64,000 bases of DNA from DASQPA01 sp963756455 (GTDB lineage: Bacteria; Acidobacteriota; Thermoanaerobaculia; Multivoradales; UBA5704). The position numbers and the translations under genes are program-made. Positions 33,836-44,600 of this stretch are shown piece after piece. The DNA lies in NCBI GenBank assembly GCA_963756455.1, contig CAVWNC010000003.1, positions 2,914,001 to 2,978,000 of the forward strand, given 5' to 3'. Below the pieces are notes generated by a model. The model saw nothing but the letters and a program-made list of their open reading frames with translations. It was not told the DNA's origin and searched no databases. Within the stretch, counting starts at the first letter, position 1, and every line of letters starts with the position of its first letter.

Positions 33836-36800
33836 GACCGTTTGCCGGCGCGCCGGCTCTCCAGGAACTCGCGGCGCCGGCTCATCGTCTCGCGGCGCTC
33901 CGCCAAGTGTTGGGCGAGCCGCTCCTCGGCGCTCTCGGCGGGCGCGAGAAGCTGGGCGAGAGCGCGGATCGTCAGGCCCTGGTAGAGCTTCGCCACCGGG
34001 ATCTCCATGGCGAGCGCCTGCTTGAGCTCGGAGGCCATGCGCACGGCGAGGAAGGAGTCGCCCCCGATCTCGAAGAAGTTGTCGTGGACGCCCACCTGCT
34101 CGAAGCCGAAGGTGCGCTGCCAGACCTCGGCGATCGCCGCCTCCAGCTCGGTCTCCGGCGCCACGTAGGGGGTGGGAAGGGGCGGCCGGGCGTGGCGCTC
34201 GGTGGGCACCCCGCCGGCACCGGCTGTACTGGCGGCACCGGCGGCGGCGGCCTCGCGCGCCGCGGCGCGGGTCGAGGCCGCCGCCCTGCGCTCCGCCAGG
34301 TCGGCGGTCGAGATCGTCACCAGCTCAGAGGTGGCGGCGGCCAGGATGCGCCGGAAGGCCTCGCCGCCCTCGGCCGGGGTCATCGCCAGCCGGGCGAGGC
34401 CGGCGGAGAGGGCGGTCACCGGGACCTCCCCGAGCGGCGCGTCGTCGAGCCTCCAGTCGCCCCAGACGTCCCAGGCATCCCACTGGATGCCCAGCCAGCC
34501 CTCCTCCCCGCTGCGGCTCTCGACGAAGGCGTCGACGAAGAGGTTCGCCGCGGCATAGGGGCCATAACCGACCCCACCCAAAACCGCGGCGAGCGAGGAG
34601 ACGGCGACCCGGAAGTCGAGCCGGCGACCGGCGAGGGCGCGATCGAGAGCGAACAGGCCGTGCGCCTTGGGCACGAAGTGCCAGGCGACCTCCTCCGGTC
34701 CGCTCCCGGCGAGGGGCAGGAAGGTGCGCTCGCCGACCACCCCGGCGGCGTGGATCGCTCCGTCGAGCGACCCCCAGCGGGCCAGCGCCAGCGCCACGGC
34801 GGCCGCGATCTCCCCCTCCTCCCAGCCCGGGGCCTCCACGACCAGCACCTCCGCCCCGGCCGCCTCCAGCGCTCCCACCCGCCCGGCGCGGCGCGCCGCG
34901 TCCGCTGCGGTCGTCGCGGTCGTCGTGGTCGCCGGTCCCTCGACGAGGAGCAGGCGGGCGGCCGCGGTCTCCGCCAGGTGGCGCGCCAGGCCGAAGCCGA
35001 CCCCGTCGAGACCGCCGGTCACCAGGTAGACGCCGCGTGGACGCACGGCGCGGAGGGGGCGCGGCGGTCGGCCCTCGCCGTGCAGCCGGAGCGGCGGGAA
35101 GACCTGCTCGAAGCGCCGGCCGTCGCGGTCGGCGAGGAGGTGCCCGGAGGGACCGGCGGCGATCTCGGCGAGGACTCTCCCGACCAGCGCCTCGCCCTCC
35201 CGGCTCGCCCAGCCGCCTTCCGGCAGGGCGACGTCGATCGCCTGGCAGGCGACCGCGGGGAGCTCCTGCGGGATCACCCGGCAGAGCCCGAGGACGGTCG
35301 CCCGCTCCGGCGTCAGGTCTTCCCGCCCGGTGATCCGGTGGAGACCGCTGGTCAGGACCCAGAGCTCGACGGGAGCCGGGTGGGCGGCGAGCGCCTGGGC
35401 GAGGGAGAGCAGGCTCAAAAACCCGCGCTCCTGCGCCGCGGCGAAGCGGGCGCGCCCCGCTTCGCCCGGGGCGGGGCCGACGCTCCAGGCGTGGACCACG
35501 GCGTCCGGCATCCCGCCCGTGCGCGCCAGCTCGGCGAGCCGCCCGGAAAGGCCGGCAGGATCGGCGGCATCGGTGGGATCGGAGTCAAGGGCCACGGTGG
35601 TGACTTGGCAACCCTCGGCGGCGAGGCGGCCGGCGATCCCCTCGCCCAGGCCGTGCTCGTCGAGGAAGACCAGCCAGCGGCGCCGGCGGTCCGTCGCCAG
35701 GTCGCCGGGGGCGAGCGGACGAGGCGGGGCGGTGCTCTGCCAGGCCGGGGCGTAGAACCAGTCCGCCGGGTCCGGCCGCTTCTGCGGCTCGCCGTGAGCC
35801 TCGGCGGCCTCGGCCGTCGCCCGCTCGTCCCGCCGCCGCCCTTCGATCCGCTTTTCGATCCAATACCTCTGGCGCTCGAAGGGGTAGGTCGGCAGCGCCA
35901 CCCGCCGGCGCCGCTCGCCGGCGAAGAAGCCGTTCCAGTCCATCTCGACGCCCGCCAACCAGAGCCGGCCGAGAGCGGTCCGCAGGGGGAGCAGGTCGCC
36001 TCCGGCATCGCCGGGATGGCGCAGCGAGGAGACGACGACGTGGCGCTCGGCCTGGCGCCGGGCGAGGGTCGAAAGCGTCCGGCCCGGGCCGACCTCCAGG
36101 AGCACCCGCTCGGGATCGCCCGCCAGCTCGGCGAGGGCGGCGGCGAAGCGGACCGGCCGGCGCAGCTGGCGCGTCCAGTAGGCCGGGTCCTCCGCCTCGC
36201 CGGCGGCGATCCAGGTGCCGCTGGCGTTCGAGAGGAAGGGGATCTGCGGCGCCTGCCGGGGCACGCTCCGCACCCGCTCTTCGAACGGTGCGAGGACGGG
36301 GTCCATCATCGCCGAGTGGAAGGCGTGCGAGGTGTGGAGGCGCCGGCCGGAAAGGCCGCGCTCCGCGAGCCGCCGTTCGAGCTCGTCGACCGCCTCGGCC
36401 GGACCCGAGACCACCGTGCGCTCGCGCTCGTTGACCGCGGCGATCGCGAGCCGCGGCCCGAGGAGCGGCAGCAGCTTTTCTTCGGCGAGCGGCACGGCGA
36501 GCATGGCGCCGCCGGGCTGCTCCTGCATCAGCCGGCCGCGGGCGGCGACCAGGGCGAGGGCGTCGGGGAGCGCGAAGACGCCGGCCAGGCAGGCCGCCAC
36601 CCACTCGCCGACGCTGTGGCCGAGGAGGGCCTGCGGCTCGATGCCCCAGGACATATAGAGCCGGGCGAGGGCGTACTCGACGGTGAAGAGCGCCGGCTGG
36701 GCGAGCGCCGTCGGCTCCAGCCGGCGCGCCGCCTCGCCGTTCCCGCCGTTCCCGCCGTTCCCGCCGGTATCGCCGGCATTGCCGACCGACGGATAGAGAA

Positions 36801-38622
36801 CCTGGCGCAGGTCGAGCCCCAGGTGGGGGGCGAGGAGCTCGGCGCAGCGGTCTACCTCGGCGCGGAAGACGGTCTCCCCGCGGTAGAGCTCTTCGCCCAT
36901 GCCGGGGAACTGCGCCCCCTGTCCGGGGAAGAGGAAGACCACCGGCCGTCGCCGCGGCTCCTGGCTGTCGGCCGCGGTCGACACCCGGGCCGGATCGAGG
37001 CCGCGGAGCGCCGCGACCGCCTCGGCACCGTCCCGCGCCACTACGGCCCGGCGGTGGCGGAAGACGGTCCGCCCGGCCGCCAGGGTGTAGGCGACATCGG
37101 CCAGGGCGAGCCCAGGATCGGCTTCCAGGCGATCGGCGAGCTGGACCGTCCTCTCCGCGAGGGCCGCTTTGCTGCGGGCGGAGAGGAGGAGCAGTTGCTC
37201 CGAGCGCCCGGGGCTGGCCGATCTCGCCGATGTCGCTGATATCGCCCAGCCCGCCGGGGCCTCTTCGAGGATCAGGTGGGCGTTGGTGCCGCCGACCCCG
37301 AAGGAGCTCACCCCGGCCCGGCGCGGCCCGCCGGCTTCGGGGGCCGGCCAGTCGGCGAGCTCGGCGGCGACGAAAAAGGGGCTCGCCGCGAAGTCGATCT
37401 TGGGGTTGGGCTGCTCGAAGTGGAGGCTGGGTGGGATCTGTCGGTGCTCCAAGGCGAGCACGGTCTTGATGAAGCCGGCGACCCCCGCCGCCGCGTCCAA
37501 GTGGCCGACGTTGCTCTTGACCGACCCCAAGGCGCAGAAGCCGCGGCGAGCGGTCGCCGCGGTGAAGACCTTGGAGAGGGCCGCGACCTCGATCGGGTCG
37601 CCCAGGGCGGTTCCGGTGCCGTGGGTCTCGACGTACTGGAGGCTCTCCGGGTCGACCCCCGCCACTGCCTGGGCCGCGGCCACCACCTCCGACTGCCCCT
37701 CGACGCTGGGGGCCGTGTAGCTCACCTTGACCGAGCCGTCGTTGTTGATCGCCGAGCCCTTGACCACGGCGCGCACCCGGTCGCCGTCGGCCAGGGCGTC
37801 GGCCAGGCGCTTCAGGACGACCACCCCGACGCCGCTCCCGAAGACGGTCCCCGCCGCCCGCGCGTCGAAGGCCCGGCAGTGGCCGTCCGGCGAGGCGAGC
37901 CCTCCCTCCTCGTAGAAGTAGCCCTCGACCTGCGGCACCTTGACCGTCACCCCGCCGGCGAGCGCCAGGTCGCACTCGTAGTTCAAGAGCGACAGGCAGG
38001 CGAGGTGGATCGCCACCAGCGAGGTCGAGCAGCTGGTCTGGACGATGAGACTCGGGCCTTTCAGATTGAGCTTGTAGGAGACCCGGGTGGGCATGAAGTC
38101 CTTGTCGTTCGAGATGAACAGCTGGAAGCCGCCGCCGCGCGCGAAGAGCTCCGGGCGGGTGGCGAGCTGGGTCAGGAGGTAGGTGTTCCAGGCCACCCCG
38201 GCATAGACCCCGATGAGGCCGGGGTAGCCGCCCGGGCGGTGCCCGGCGTCCTCCAGCGCCGCCCAGCTGTGCTCCAGGAAGAGGCGCTGCTGGGGGTCGA
38301 GGATCTCGGCGTCTCTCGCGCTGTAGCCGAAGAAGAGGGCGTCGAAGTCCTCGATCCCTGCGAGCGGGCTCCCCGCCTTGACGTAGTCGGGGTGGGCGAG
38401 GAGCGACTCCGGCACTCCCGCCGCCCGGAGCTCCGCGTCGGAGAAGGTCGTGATCCCCTCCACGCCGTCCCGCAGGTTGGTCCAGAACTGGTCCAGGTCG
38501 CGCGCCCCGGGGAAGCGCCCGGACATGCCGATCACGGCGATGTCGCGCGGCCCGGCCGCGGCGAGCGCCGCCTCGACGTCGGCGGGGAGAGCGGGAAGAT
38601 CCGGGAGATCAGATCCCGGCAC
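33832..38622 (-). CDS. Type I polyketide synthase module KS-AT-KR-ACP
   Basis: A 1596-residue PKS module. Residues about 27-455 are a KS with the active Cys in QTSCSTSL (about 198), His in ETHGTGT and His in SNVGHLDAAAG. The AT (about 565-860) has GHSVGE and HAFHS, the malonyl-CoA-specific pattern. A structural then catalytic KR follows (GGLDGVGFG about 1204; Tyr and Asn in YGPYAAAN about 1357). The ACP Ser is in GGDSF (about 1524). There is no DH or ER, so the beta-keto group should become a hydroxyl. Charged C-terminal helices look like a docking domain, so another synthase probably takes the chain. GTG 38622 has GGAGGAGG upstream and overlaps the hybrid stop by 14 nt. Low-complexity GGNGGNGG lies near the AT start. 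Confidence 0.93.
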   Translation of the reverse strand: MPGSDLPDLPALPADVEAALAAAGPRDIAVIGMSGRFPGARDLDQFWTNLRDGVEGITTFSDAELRAAGVPESLLAHPDYVKAGSPLAGIEDFDALFFGYSARDAEILDPQQRLFLEHSWAALEDAGHRPGGYPGLIGVYAGVAWNTYLLTQLATRPELFARGGGFQLFISNDKDFMPTRVSYKLNLKGPSLIVQTSCSTSLVAIHLACLSLLNYECDLALAGGVTVKVPQVEGYFYEEGGLASPDGHCRAFDARAAGTVFGSGVGVVVLKRLADALADGDRVRAVVKGSAINNDGSVKVSYTAPSVEGQSEVVAAAQAVAGVDPESLQYVETHGTGTALGDPIEVAALSKVFTAATARRGFCALGSVKSNVGHLDAAAGVAGFIKTVLALEHRQIPPSLHFEQPNPKIDFAASPFFVAAELADWPAPEAGGPRRAGVSSFGVGGTNAHLILEEAPAGWAISATSARSASPGRSEQLLLLSARSKAALAERTVQLADRLEADPGLALADVAYTLAAGRTVFRHRRAVVARDGAEAVAALRGLDPARVSTAADSQEPRRRPVVFLFPGQGAQFPGMGEELYRGETVFRAEVDRCAELLAPHLGLDLRQVLYPSVGNAGDTGGNGGNGGNGEAARRLEPTALAQPALFTVEYALARLYMSWGIEPQALLGHSVGEWVAACLAGVFALPDALALVAARGRLMQEQPGGAMLAVPLAEEKLLPLLGPRLAIAAVNERERTVVSGPAEAVDELERRLAERGLSGRRLHTSHAFHSAMMDPVLAPFEERVRSVPRQAPQIPFLSNASGTWIAAGEAEDPAYWTRQLRRPVRFAAALAELAGDPERVLLEVGPGRTLSTLARRQAERHVVVSSLRHPGDAGGDLLPLRTALGRLWLAGVEMDWNGFFAGERRRRVALPTYPFERQRYWIEKRIEGRRRDERATAEAAEAHGEPQKRPDPADWFYAPAWQSTAPPRPLAPGDLATDRRRRWLVFLDEHGLGEGIAGRLAAEGCQVTTVALDSDPTDAADPAGLSGRLAELARTGGMPDAVVHAWSVGPAPGEAGRARFAAAQERGFLSLLSLAQALAAHPAPVELWVLTSGLHRITGREDLTPERATVLGLCRVIPQELPAVACQAIDVALPEGGWASREGEALVGRVLAEIAAGPSGHLLADRDGRRFEQVFPPLRLHGEGRPPRPLRAVRPRGVYLVTGGLDGVGFGLARHLAETAAARLLLVEGPATTTTATTAADAARRAGRVGALEAAGAEVLVVEAPGWEEGEIAAAVALALARWGSLDGAIHAAGVVGERTFLPLAGSGPEEVAWHFVPKAHGLFALDRALAGRRLDFRVAVSSLAAVLGGVGYGPYAAANLFVDAFVESRSGEEGWLGIQWDAWDVWGDWRLDDAPLGEVPVTALSAGLARLAMTPAEGGEAFRRILAAATSELVTISTADLAERRAAASTRAAAREAAAAGAASTAGAGGVPTERHARPPLPTPYVAPETELEAAIAEVWQRTFGFEQVGVHDNFFEIGGDSFLAVRMASELKQALAMEIPVAKLYQGLTIRALAQLLAPAESAEERLAQHLAERRETMSRRREFLESRRAGKRS

Positions 38623-41600
38623 GAGCCCCCCTCCTCCGGCTCTCCAGGAGCTGCGCGCGCTGGCGCTCGAGCACCTCCTGCTTCTTCTGGGCGCGCTCCC
38701 GGGCGTCGGCGAAGGCCGGCCGGTCCGCCGGCGGCGCGAGATGCCGGGCGAGGGCCGCGACCGTCGGCGCCTCGAAGATGCTGACCGAGGGGATCTCCAT
38801 GTCCAGGGCTTTCTTGAGCTCGGCGACGAGCTGCACTCCTGACAGCGAGGTGCCGCCGAGCTCGAAGAAGTTGTCGTGGATGCCGATCTGCGCGATTCCC
38901 AACACCCGCTGCCAGACGGCGGCGATCCGCTGTTCCAGGTCGCTGCCCGGGGCGATGTAGCGGGTCGGGACGGCGGGGCGGGCCTGCGCCGGGAGCGGCG
39001 CGGAGAGAGCCGTGAGCTCCTCGGCGATGCGGGCGCCGGTCCAGGCGGCCGCCTCCGCCATGGCGGTGTCTAAGTCCAGGGTCGAGACGACGACCTGGGG
39101 GAGCCGGCCGCCGAGCACGCGGCAGAGTACCTCCGCTCCCTCGCTGGGCGCAATGCCGCCGCCCTGGACGCCGTAGCGGCCGGAGACCAGGGCCGCGAAG
39201 CGGGGATCGGCGGGATTGGCGGGATTGGCGGCCGCCGGCACTCCGTCCCGCCGATCTGCCTCGCCCGGTCCCGCCAGGGCGCGGAGCTGCGCCGCAGCCT
39301 CTTCTCCCACCCGTTTCATGGAGAAGCCGGAGATCGCCACCCGCTCCTCGCCTTCCGGATCGAGGAGCGAGAGGTCGCAGGTGAGGGTGTCGCCGCTCTC
39401 CCCGCGGTAGCGGGCATAGCTGTAGATCCGCGCCGGCAGGGGAGAGTGGAGGCGGAGCGATTCGTAGGCCAGGGGGAGGTAGTTCCCCTCCGCCCGCAGC
39501 TGGACCGACCCTGCCGCCACGTCGAGGAGGGCGGGGTGGAGGGCGTGGGAGGCCAGATCGGCGGCGAAGCCGGGGGCGAGCTCCAGGGTGGCGAGGCTCT
39601 CGCCCGCTCCGCCCCGCATGGCCGTGAGGTTCTGCCAGCGCGGGCCGGTCTCCAGGAACCCGGCGAGGCCGCGGGCGTGGGCCAGGCCGGCGCTCCCCAG
39701 GTCGTCGGCGCAGCGGGCGAGGATCTCCCCGATGTCGAAACGCCGCGGGGCCTGGGTTGGGCCGGCCGGCCGGCCGACCCGGCCGCGCGCGTGCTCGCGC
39801 GCTCCCGCCGCGGCGCCGGCCGGCGTGCTCGACACCCGGAAGCGATACCCTTCGCCCTCCCGTTCGAGGGCGATGAGGACGTCGGCCGCCTCGCCGTCCT
39901 CCACGACCAGCGGGGTGAGGAACACCGCCTCACGGATCTCGACCGGGCCGGCCCCGGCGGCCAGCTCGAAGGCCGCCCGCGCCATCTCCAGGTAGGCGGT
40001 GCCGGGGACGGTGGCGCGCCCCAGGATGCGGTGCTCGGCGAGGATCCAGCGCTCGGGGACGGCGAGCCGGGTGGCGTAGACCGCCCGCTCGGACGTCGCG
40101 GCGAGGCAGCGGTCGAGGAGCGGGTGGAGGGGAACGGTGGGCGCAGGGGGGGAGGCGGCCATGCCGACCTCCCGCCAGCGGTCCCAGTCGATCGCGGCGT
40201 AGAAGGTGCCGCGGCGCGTGGCGCGGCTACGGGCAAAGGCGTCGAGGAAGGTGTTGGCGGCGCAGTAGTCGACCTGGCCGAAGCCGCCCAGAATACCGGT
40301 GATCGACGAGCAGAGGAGGAAGAAGTCGAGCGGCTCCCCGGCCAAGGCCCGTTCGAGCACCAGGGTGCCCTGCAGCTTGGGGGCGAGGACCCGGGCGGCG
40401 GCCTCCGGGCTCTTCATCTGGATGAGGCCGCCTCCGGGGAGGCCGGCGGCGTGGATCACCCCATGGATCGCGCCGAAGCGCCGGCGGGCCAGGGCGACGA
40501 CCGCTGCCATCGACTCCGGATCGGTCACGTCGCCCGCCGCCACGAGGACTTCGGCGCCGAGGTCTTCCAGGCGCGCCAGGCGCTCCGCGGCGAGCGCGCG
40601 ATCGGCGCGACGCCCGACGAGCACGAGCCGGGCGTGTGCCCGCCGGGCGAGGAGCTCGGCGAAGGTGAGGCCGAGGCCGCCCAGGCCGCCGGTCACGAGG
40701 TAGACCCCGCCTTCGCGCAGGCGCGGCAGCGGCTCGTCCTCCGGAGACGTGGCCGGCGCGGGAAGCCGGACCGGCTCGTAGGTCTGCGTCCAGCGCCCCT
40801 CCCCCCGCCAGGCGACGATCGGAGGGGAGGAGCCCGCCTCGAGTTCGGCGACCAGCCGTTCGACGAGATCTTCGAGCTCGTCGGGATCGCCGGGATCGCC
40901 GAGATTGCCCGGCAGGCTCACGTCCACGCTCCGGCAGGCGAGGTGGGGGTACTCCTGGGAGAGCACCCGGCAGGGGCCGAGCACCAGGGCCTTCCCGGGC
41001 TCGTTCGCGCCCTCGCCCGGCAGGCGGTGGAGGCCGCTCGACAGGACGGTCCAGCGCTCTGGGGCGGACCCGCCCCGCCGGCCCGCGGCCTGGGCGAGGA
41101 GGAGGAGGCTGTCGAAGAGGCGGGTGCCCTCCGCGGAGGAGGCGAGCGGATCGACCGCCCAGGCGTGGACGACGTGGTCCGGCGCCCGGTCGAGGCGGGC
41201 GAGGCAGGCGTCGTAGGCCTCGTGCTGCAGGGGGCCTTCAACGGTCACTACCTCGTGGCCGCGCTGAGCCAGCTTTGTGGCGAGCCGCAGGGCGAGCCCG
41301 GAGCGGTCGGCGAGCACCAGCCAGAGGCCGCATTCCGGCGCCTTCGAGAGCTCGGGCGGCACGGTCTCCCGCCAGAGCGGGGCGTAGAGCCAGCCGTCCA
41401 CCCCCGGCGCCCGGCGGGCAGGTCGCCCCGCCTGCCCGGCCGGCTCGACCCCCGGCTCAATCCAGTACCGCTGGCGTTCGAAGGGATAGGTTGGCAGGGT
41501 CCGACGGTGCCGTCTTGCGTCGGCGTGGAAGCCGTCCCAGTCGATCGGCACGCCGGCCATCCAGAGCCGGCCCAGGGCTTCGAGCAGGAGGTCCAAGTCG

Positions 41601-44600
41601 GGGCGCGGCGTCCGCGGATGGCGCATCGAAGGGATCGCCGCCCGGGAAGGCTGGCGGACGAGGGTGGTGAGGGTTTGGCCGGGGCCGACCTCCAGGAGGA
41701 CCCGGCCGGGCTCCCGGGAGAGCTCCGCGACGCCGGCCGCGAAACGCACGGTGGCGCGCAGGTGGCGCCCCCAGTAGGCGGGGTCGGTGGCCTCGGCCGG
41801 CGTGATCCAGGTGCCGCTCACGTTGGAGAGGAAGGGGAGCCGCGGCGGATGGCGCTCGACGCCGCGCACCCGCTCGGCGAAGGCGTCCACGGCGGGGTCC
41901 ATCCCCGCCGAGTGGAAGGCGTGGGAGACGTGGAGCCGCCGGACCTCGACGCCGCGCTCGGCGAGCCGGCGCGCCAGGTTCTCGATCGCCTCCTCCGGCC
42001 CCGAGGCGGTACAGGCGGCGGAGCCGTTGACCGCGGCGAGCGCCAGGTCGCTCCCCAGGACGGGAACGAGGTCGCGCTCGGGCAGCGGCACGGCGAGCAT
42101 GGCGCCGCCCGGCAGCTCCTCCATCAGACGCCCGCGCGCGGCGACGAGGACGAGGGCGTCGGCGAACGAGAAGACCCCGGCCAGGCAGGCCGCGACCAGC
42201 TCGCCGACGCTGTGGCCGAGCATCGCCTGCGGGCGCACCCCCCAGGAGATCCACAGCCGGGCGAGCGCGTGCTCGACGACGAAGAGGGCCGGCTGGGTGA
42301 CGCCGGTCCGGTCGAGCCGGCGGGCCGCTTCCTCGATCTCGTCGGGACCGGGGTAGAGCACCGAGCGCAGGTCGAACCCGAGGTGGGGGAGCAGAAGCTC
42401 CGCCCCTTCGTCCACCGCGGCACGGAAGAGCGGCTCGCCGCGGTAGAGGTCGGCCCCCATCCCGGGGTGCTGCGCCCCCTGGCCCGGGAAGAGGAAGACG
42501 ACCGCAGGGGCGCCGGCATTGCCAGCATTGCCAGCATTGCCAGCATTGCCGGCATGGCCAGGCTCGGCGACGCCGTCGAGCCGCCGCTCCGGATCGCGGC
42601 CGGCGAGGACGGCCAGGGCGTCCTCGTACCCCCGGCAGACCGCCATGCGGCGATGGGTGAACGCCCGCCGGCCGACCTGCAGGGTGTAGGCAAGGTCGGC
42701 GAGCTCGGCGGGCATGAGCTCGGGGTGGTCCGCGAGATAGGTCGCGAGGTTGGCGGTCGCCGCCTCCAGGGCGGCGGCGCTCCGCGCCGAAAGGAGGAGG
42801 AGCTCGGCCGGCCGCGCGGCGCCGGCGGGCGCGGCCGCGGGCGGCTCTTCGAGCACCAGGTGGACGTTGGTGCCGCCGATGCCGAAGGAGCTGACGCCGG
42901 CGCGGCGCGGCGCCCCGGCCTCCCCCTGCCAGGCGGTGAGGGCGGTGTTGACCCGGAACGGGCTCGCCGCGAAATCGATGTTGGGGTTGGGCTCTTCGAA
43001 GTGGAGGCTCGCCGGCAGCTCGCCGCTCTCGACCGCCAGTACCGCCTTGATCAGGCCGACGACCCCCGCCGCGGTGTCCAGGTGGCCGAGGTTGGTCTTG
43101 ACCGACCCCAGGGCGCAAAAGCCGCGCCGGGAGGCGCCCGCCGCGCGGTAGGCCTGGGTGAGCGCGGCGACCTCGATCGGGTCGCCCAGCTCGGTGCCGG
43201 TGCCGTGGGCCTCGACGTACCCCACGGTCTCGGGGGAGACCCCGGCCGCTTCCAGGGCGGCGGCGATCACCTCGGCCTGGCCGTCGACGCTGGGGGCGGT
43301 GTAGCCGACCTTCCCGGAGCCGTCGTTGTTGATACTGGAGCCGCGGATCACCGCCCGCACCCGATCGCCGTCGGCCAGGGCGTCCTCCAGGCGTTTCAGG
43401 ACCACGATGCCGACGCCGTTGCTGCGCACCGTCCCCTTCGCCCGCGCGTCGAAGGCCCGGCAGTGGCCGTCGGGCGACGGGATCCCCCCGCCTGGTAGAG
43501 ATAGCCGACGCGGTGGGGCACGGCGATCGAGACGCCGCCGGCGAGCGCCATGTCGCACTCGCCCGAGAGCAGGGCCTGGCGGGCCAGGTGGACGGCGACG
43601 AGCGAGCTCGAGCAGGCGGTCTGGACGTTGATGCTCGGCCCTCTGAGGTTCAGCTTGTAGGAGACCCGGGTGGGGACGAAGTCCTTGTCGTTCGAGATGA
43701 ACGCCTGGTAGCTCCCCACCGCGTCCAGGAACTCGCGATTGCCGCGCAGGTTGTTGAGCAGGTAGGCGTTCAACCCCACCCCGGCGTAGACCCCGACCGC
43801 CCCGGGATAGCGCTCGGGATCGTAGCCGGCGAGCTCCAGGGCCTCCCAGGCGCATTCGAGGAAGAGACGGTGCTGGGGGTCGAGGGTCTCGGCCTCGCGC
43901 GGGTTGTAGCCGAAGAAGGGGGCGTCGAAGCTCTCGACCCCGTCGAGCACCGCCGCCGCCTTGACATAGGCGGGATCGGCGAGGAGCTCGGGGGCGACCC
44001 CGGCCGCTCGCAGCTCTTCGTCCCCGAGGGGGACGATCGACTCGACACCATTGCGCAGGTTCTGCCACAGGCGCTCGACGTCGGCGGCGCCGGGGAAGCG
44101 GCCGGTCATGGCGATGACGGCGATGTCGGTCCCCTCGCCGTGCTTCAGCGGCGCACGGCGCGGTCGAGAACGCCGCGCCGGCAGTTTCCCCGTCTCCCCC
44201 AGGAAGTTGGCGAGGGCGCCGACCGTCGGGTGGCGCAGCAGGTCGACCATGCTCGGCTCAGCCCCCGGCAGCTCCTCCTTGAGCCGGGCCTGGACCCGGG
44301 CGAGGAGGAGCGAGTGGCCGCCGAGGTCGAAGAAGTTGTCGGCGAGGCCGACCCGCGGCACCCCGAGCACCTCCTGCCAGATCGCCGCGATCGTCCGTTC
44401 GAGGCCCGGCCGTGGCGGCAGGTGGCCCGAGGAGGAGAGAGAGGCGGCGGTGTCTTCCTGGGAGGGCGCAGGCAGGGCCCGGCGGTCGATCTTGCCGTTC
44501 AGGGTGAGCGGCCAGGCGGTGAGGAAGACGAAGCTCCCCGGCACCATGGGCTCGGGGAGGTGGGCGCGGAGATGCGCGCGGAGGTCGGCGCTCGCCAGCG

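Noticed and set aside
33907..37239. 1110-codon plus-strand frame across the PKS gene
   Set aside because: The PKS on the other strand has complete KS, AT, KR and ACP motifs; the antisense frame is a codon-bias artefact.
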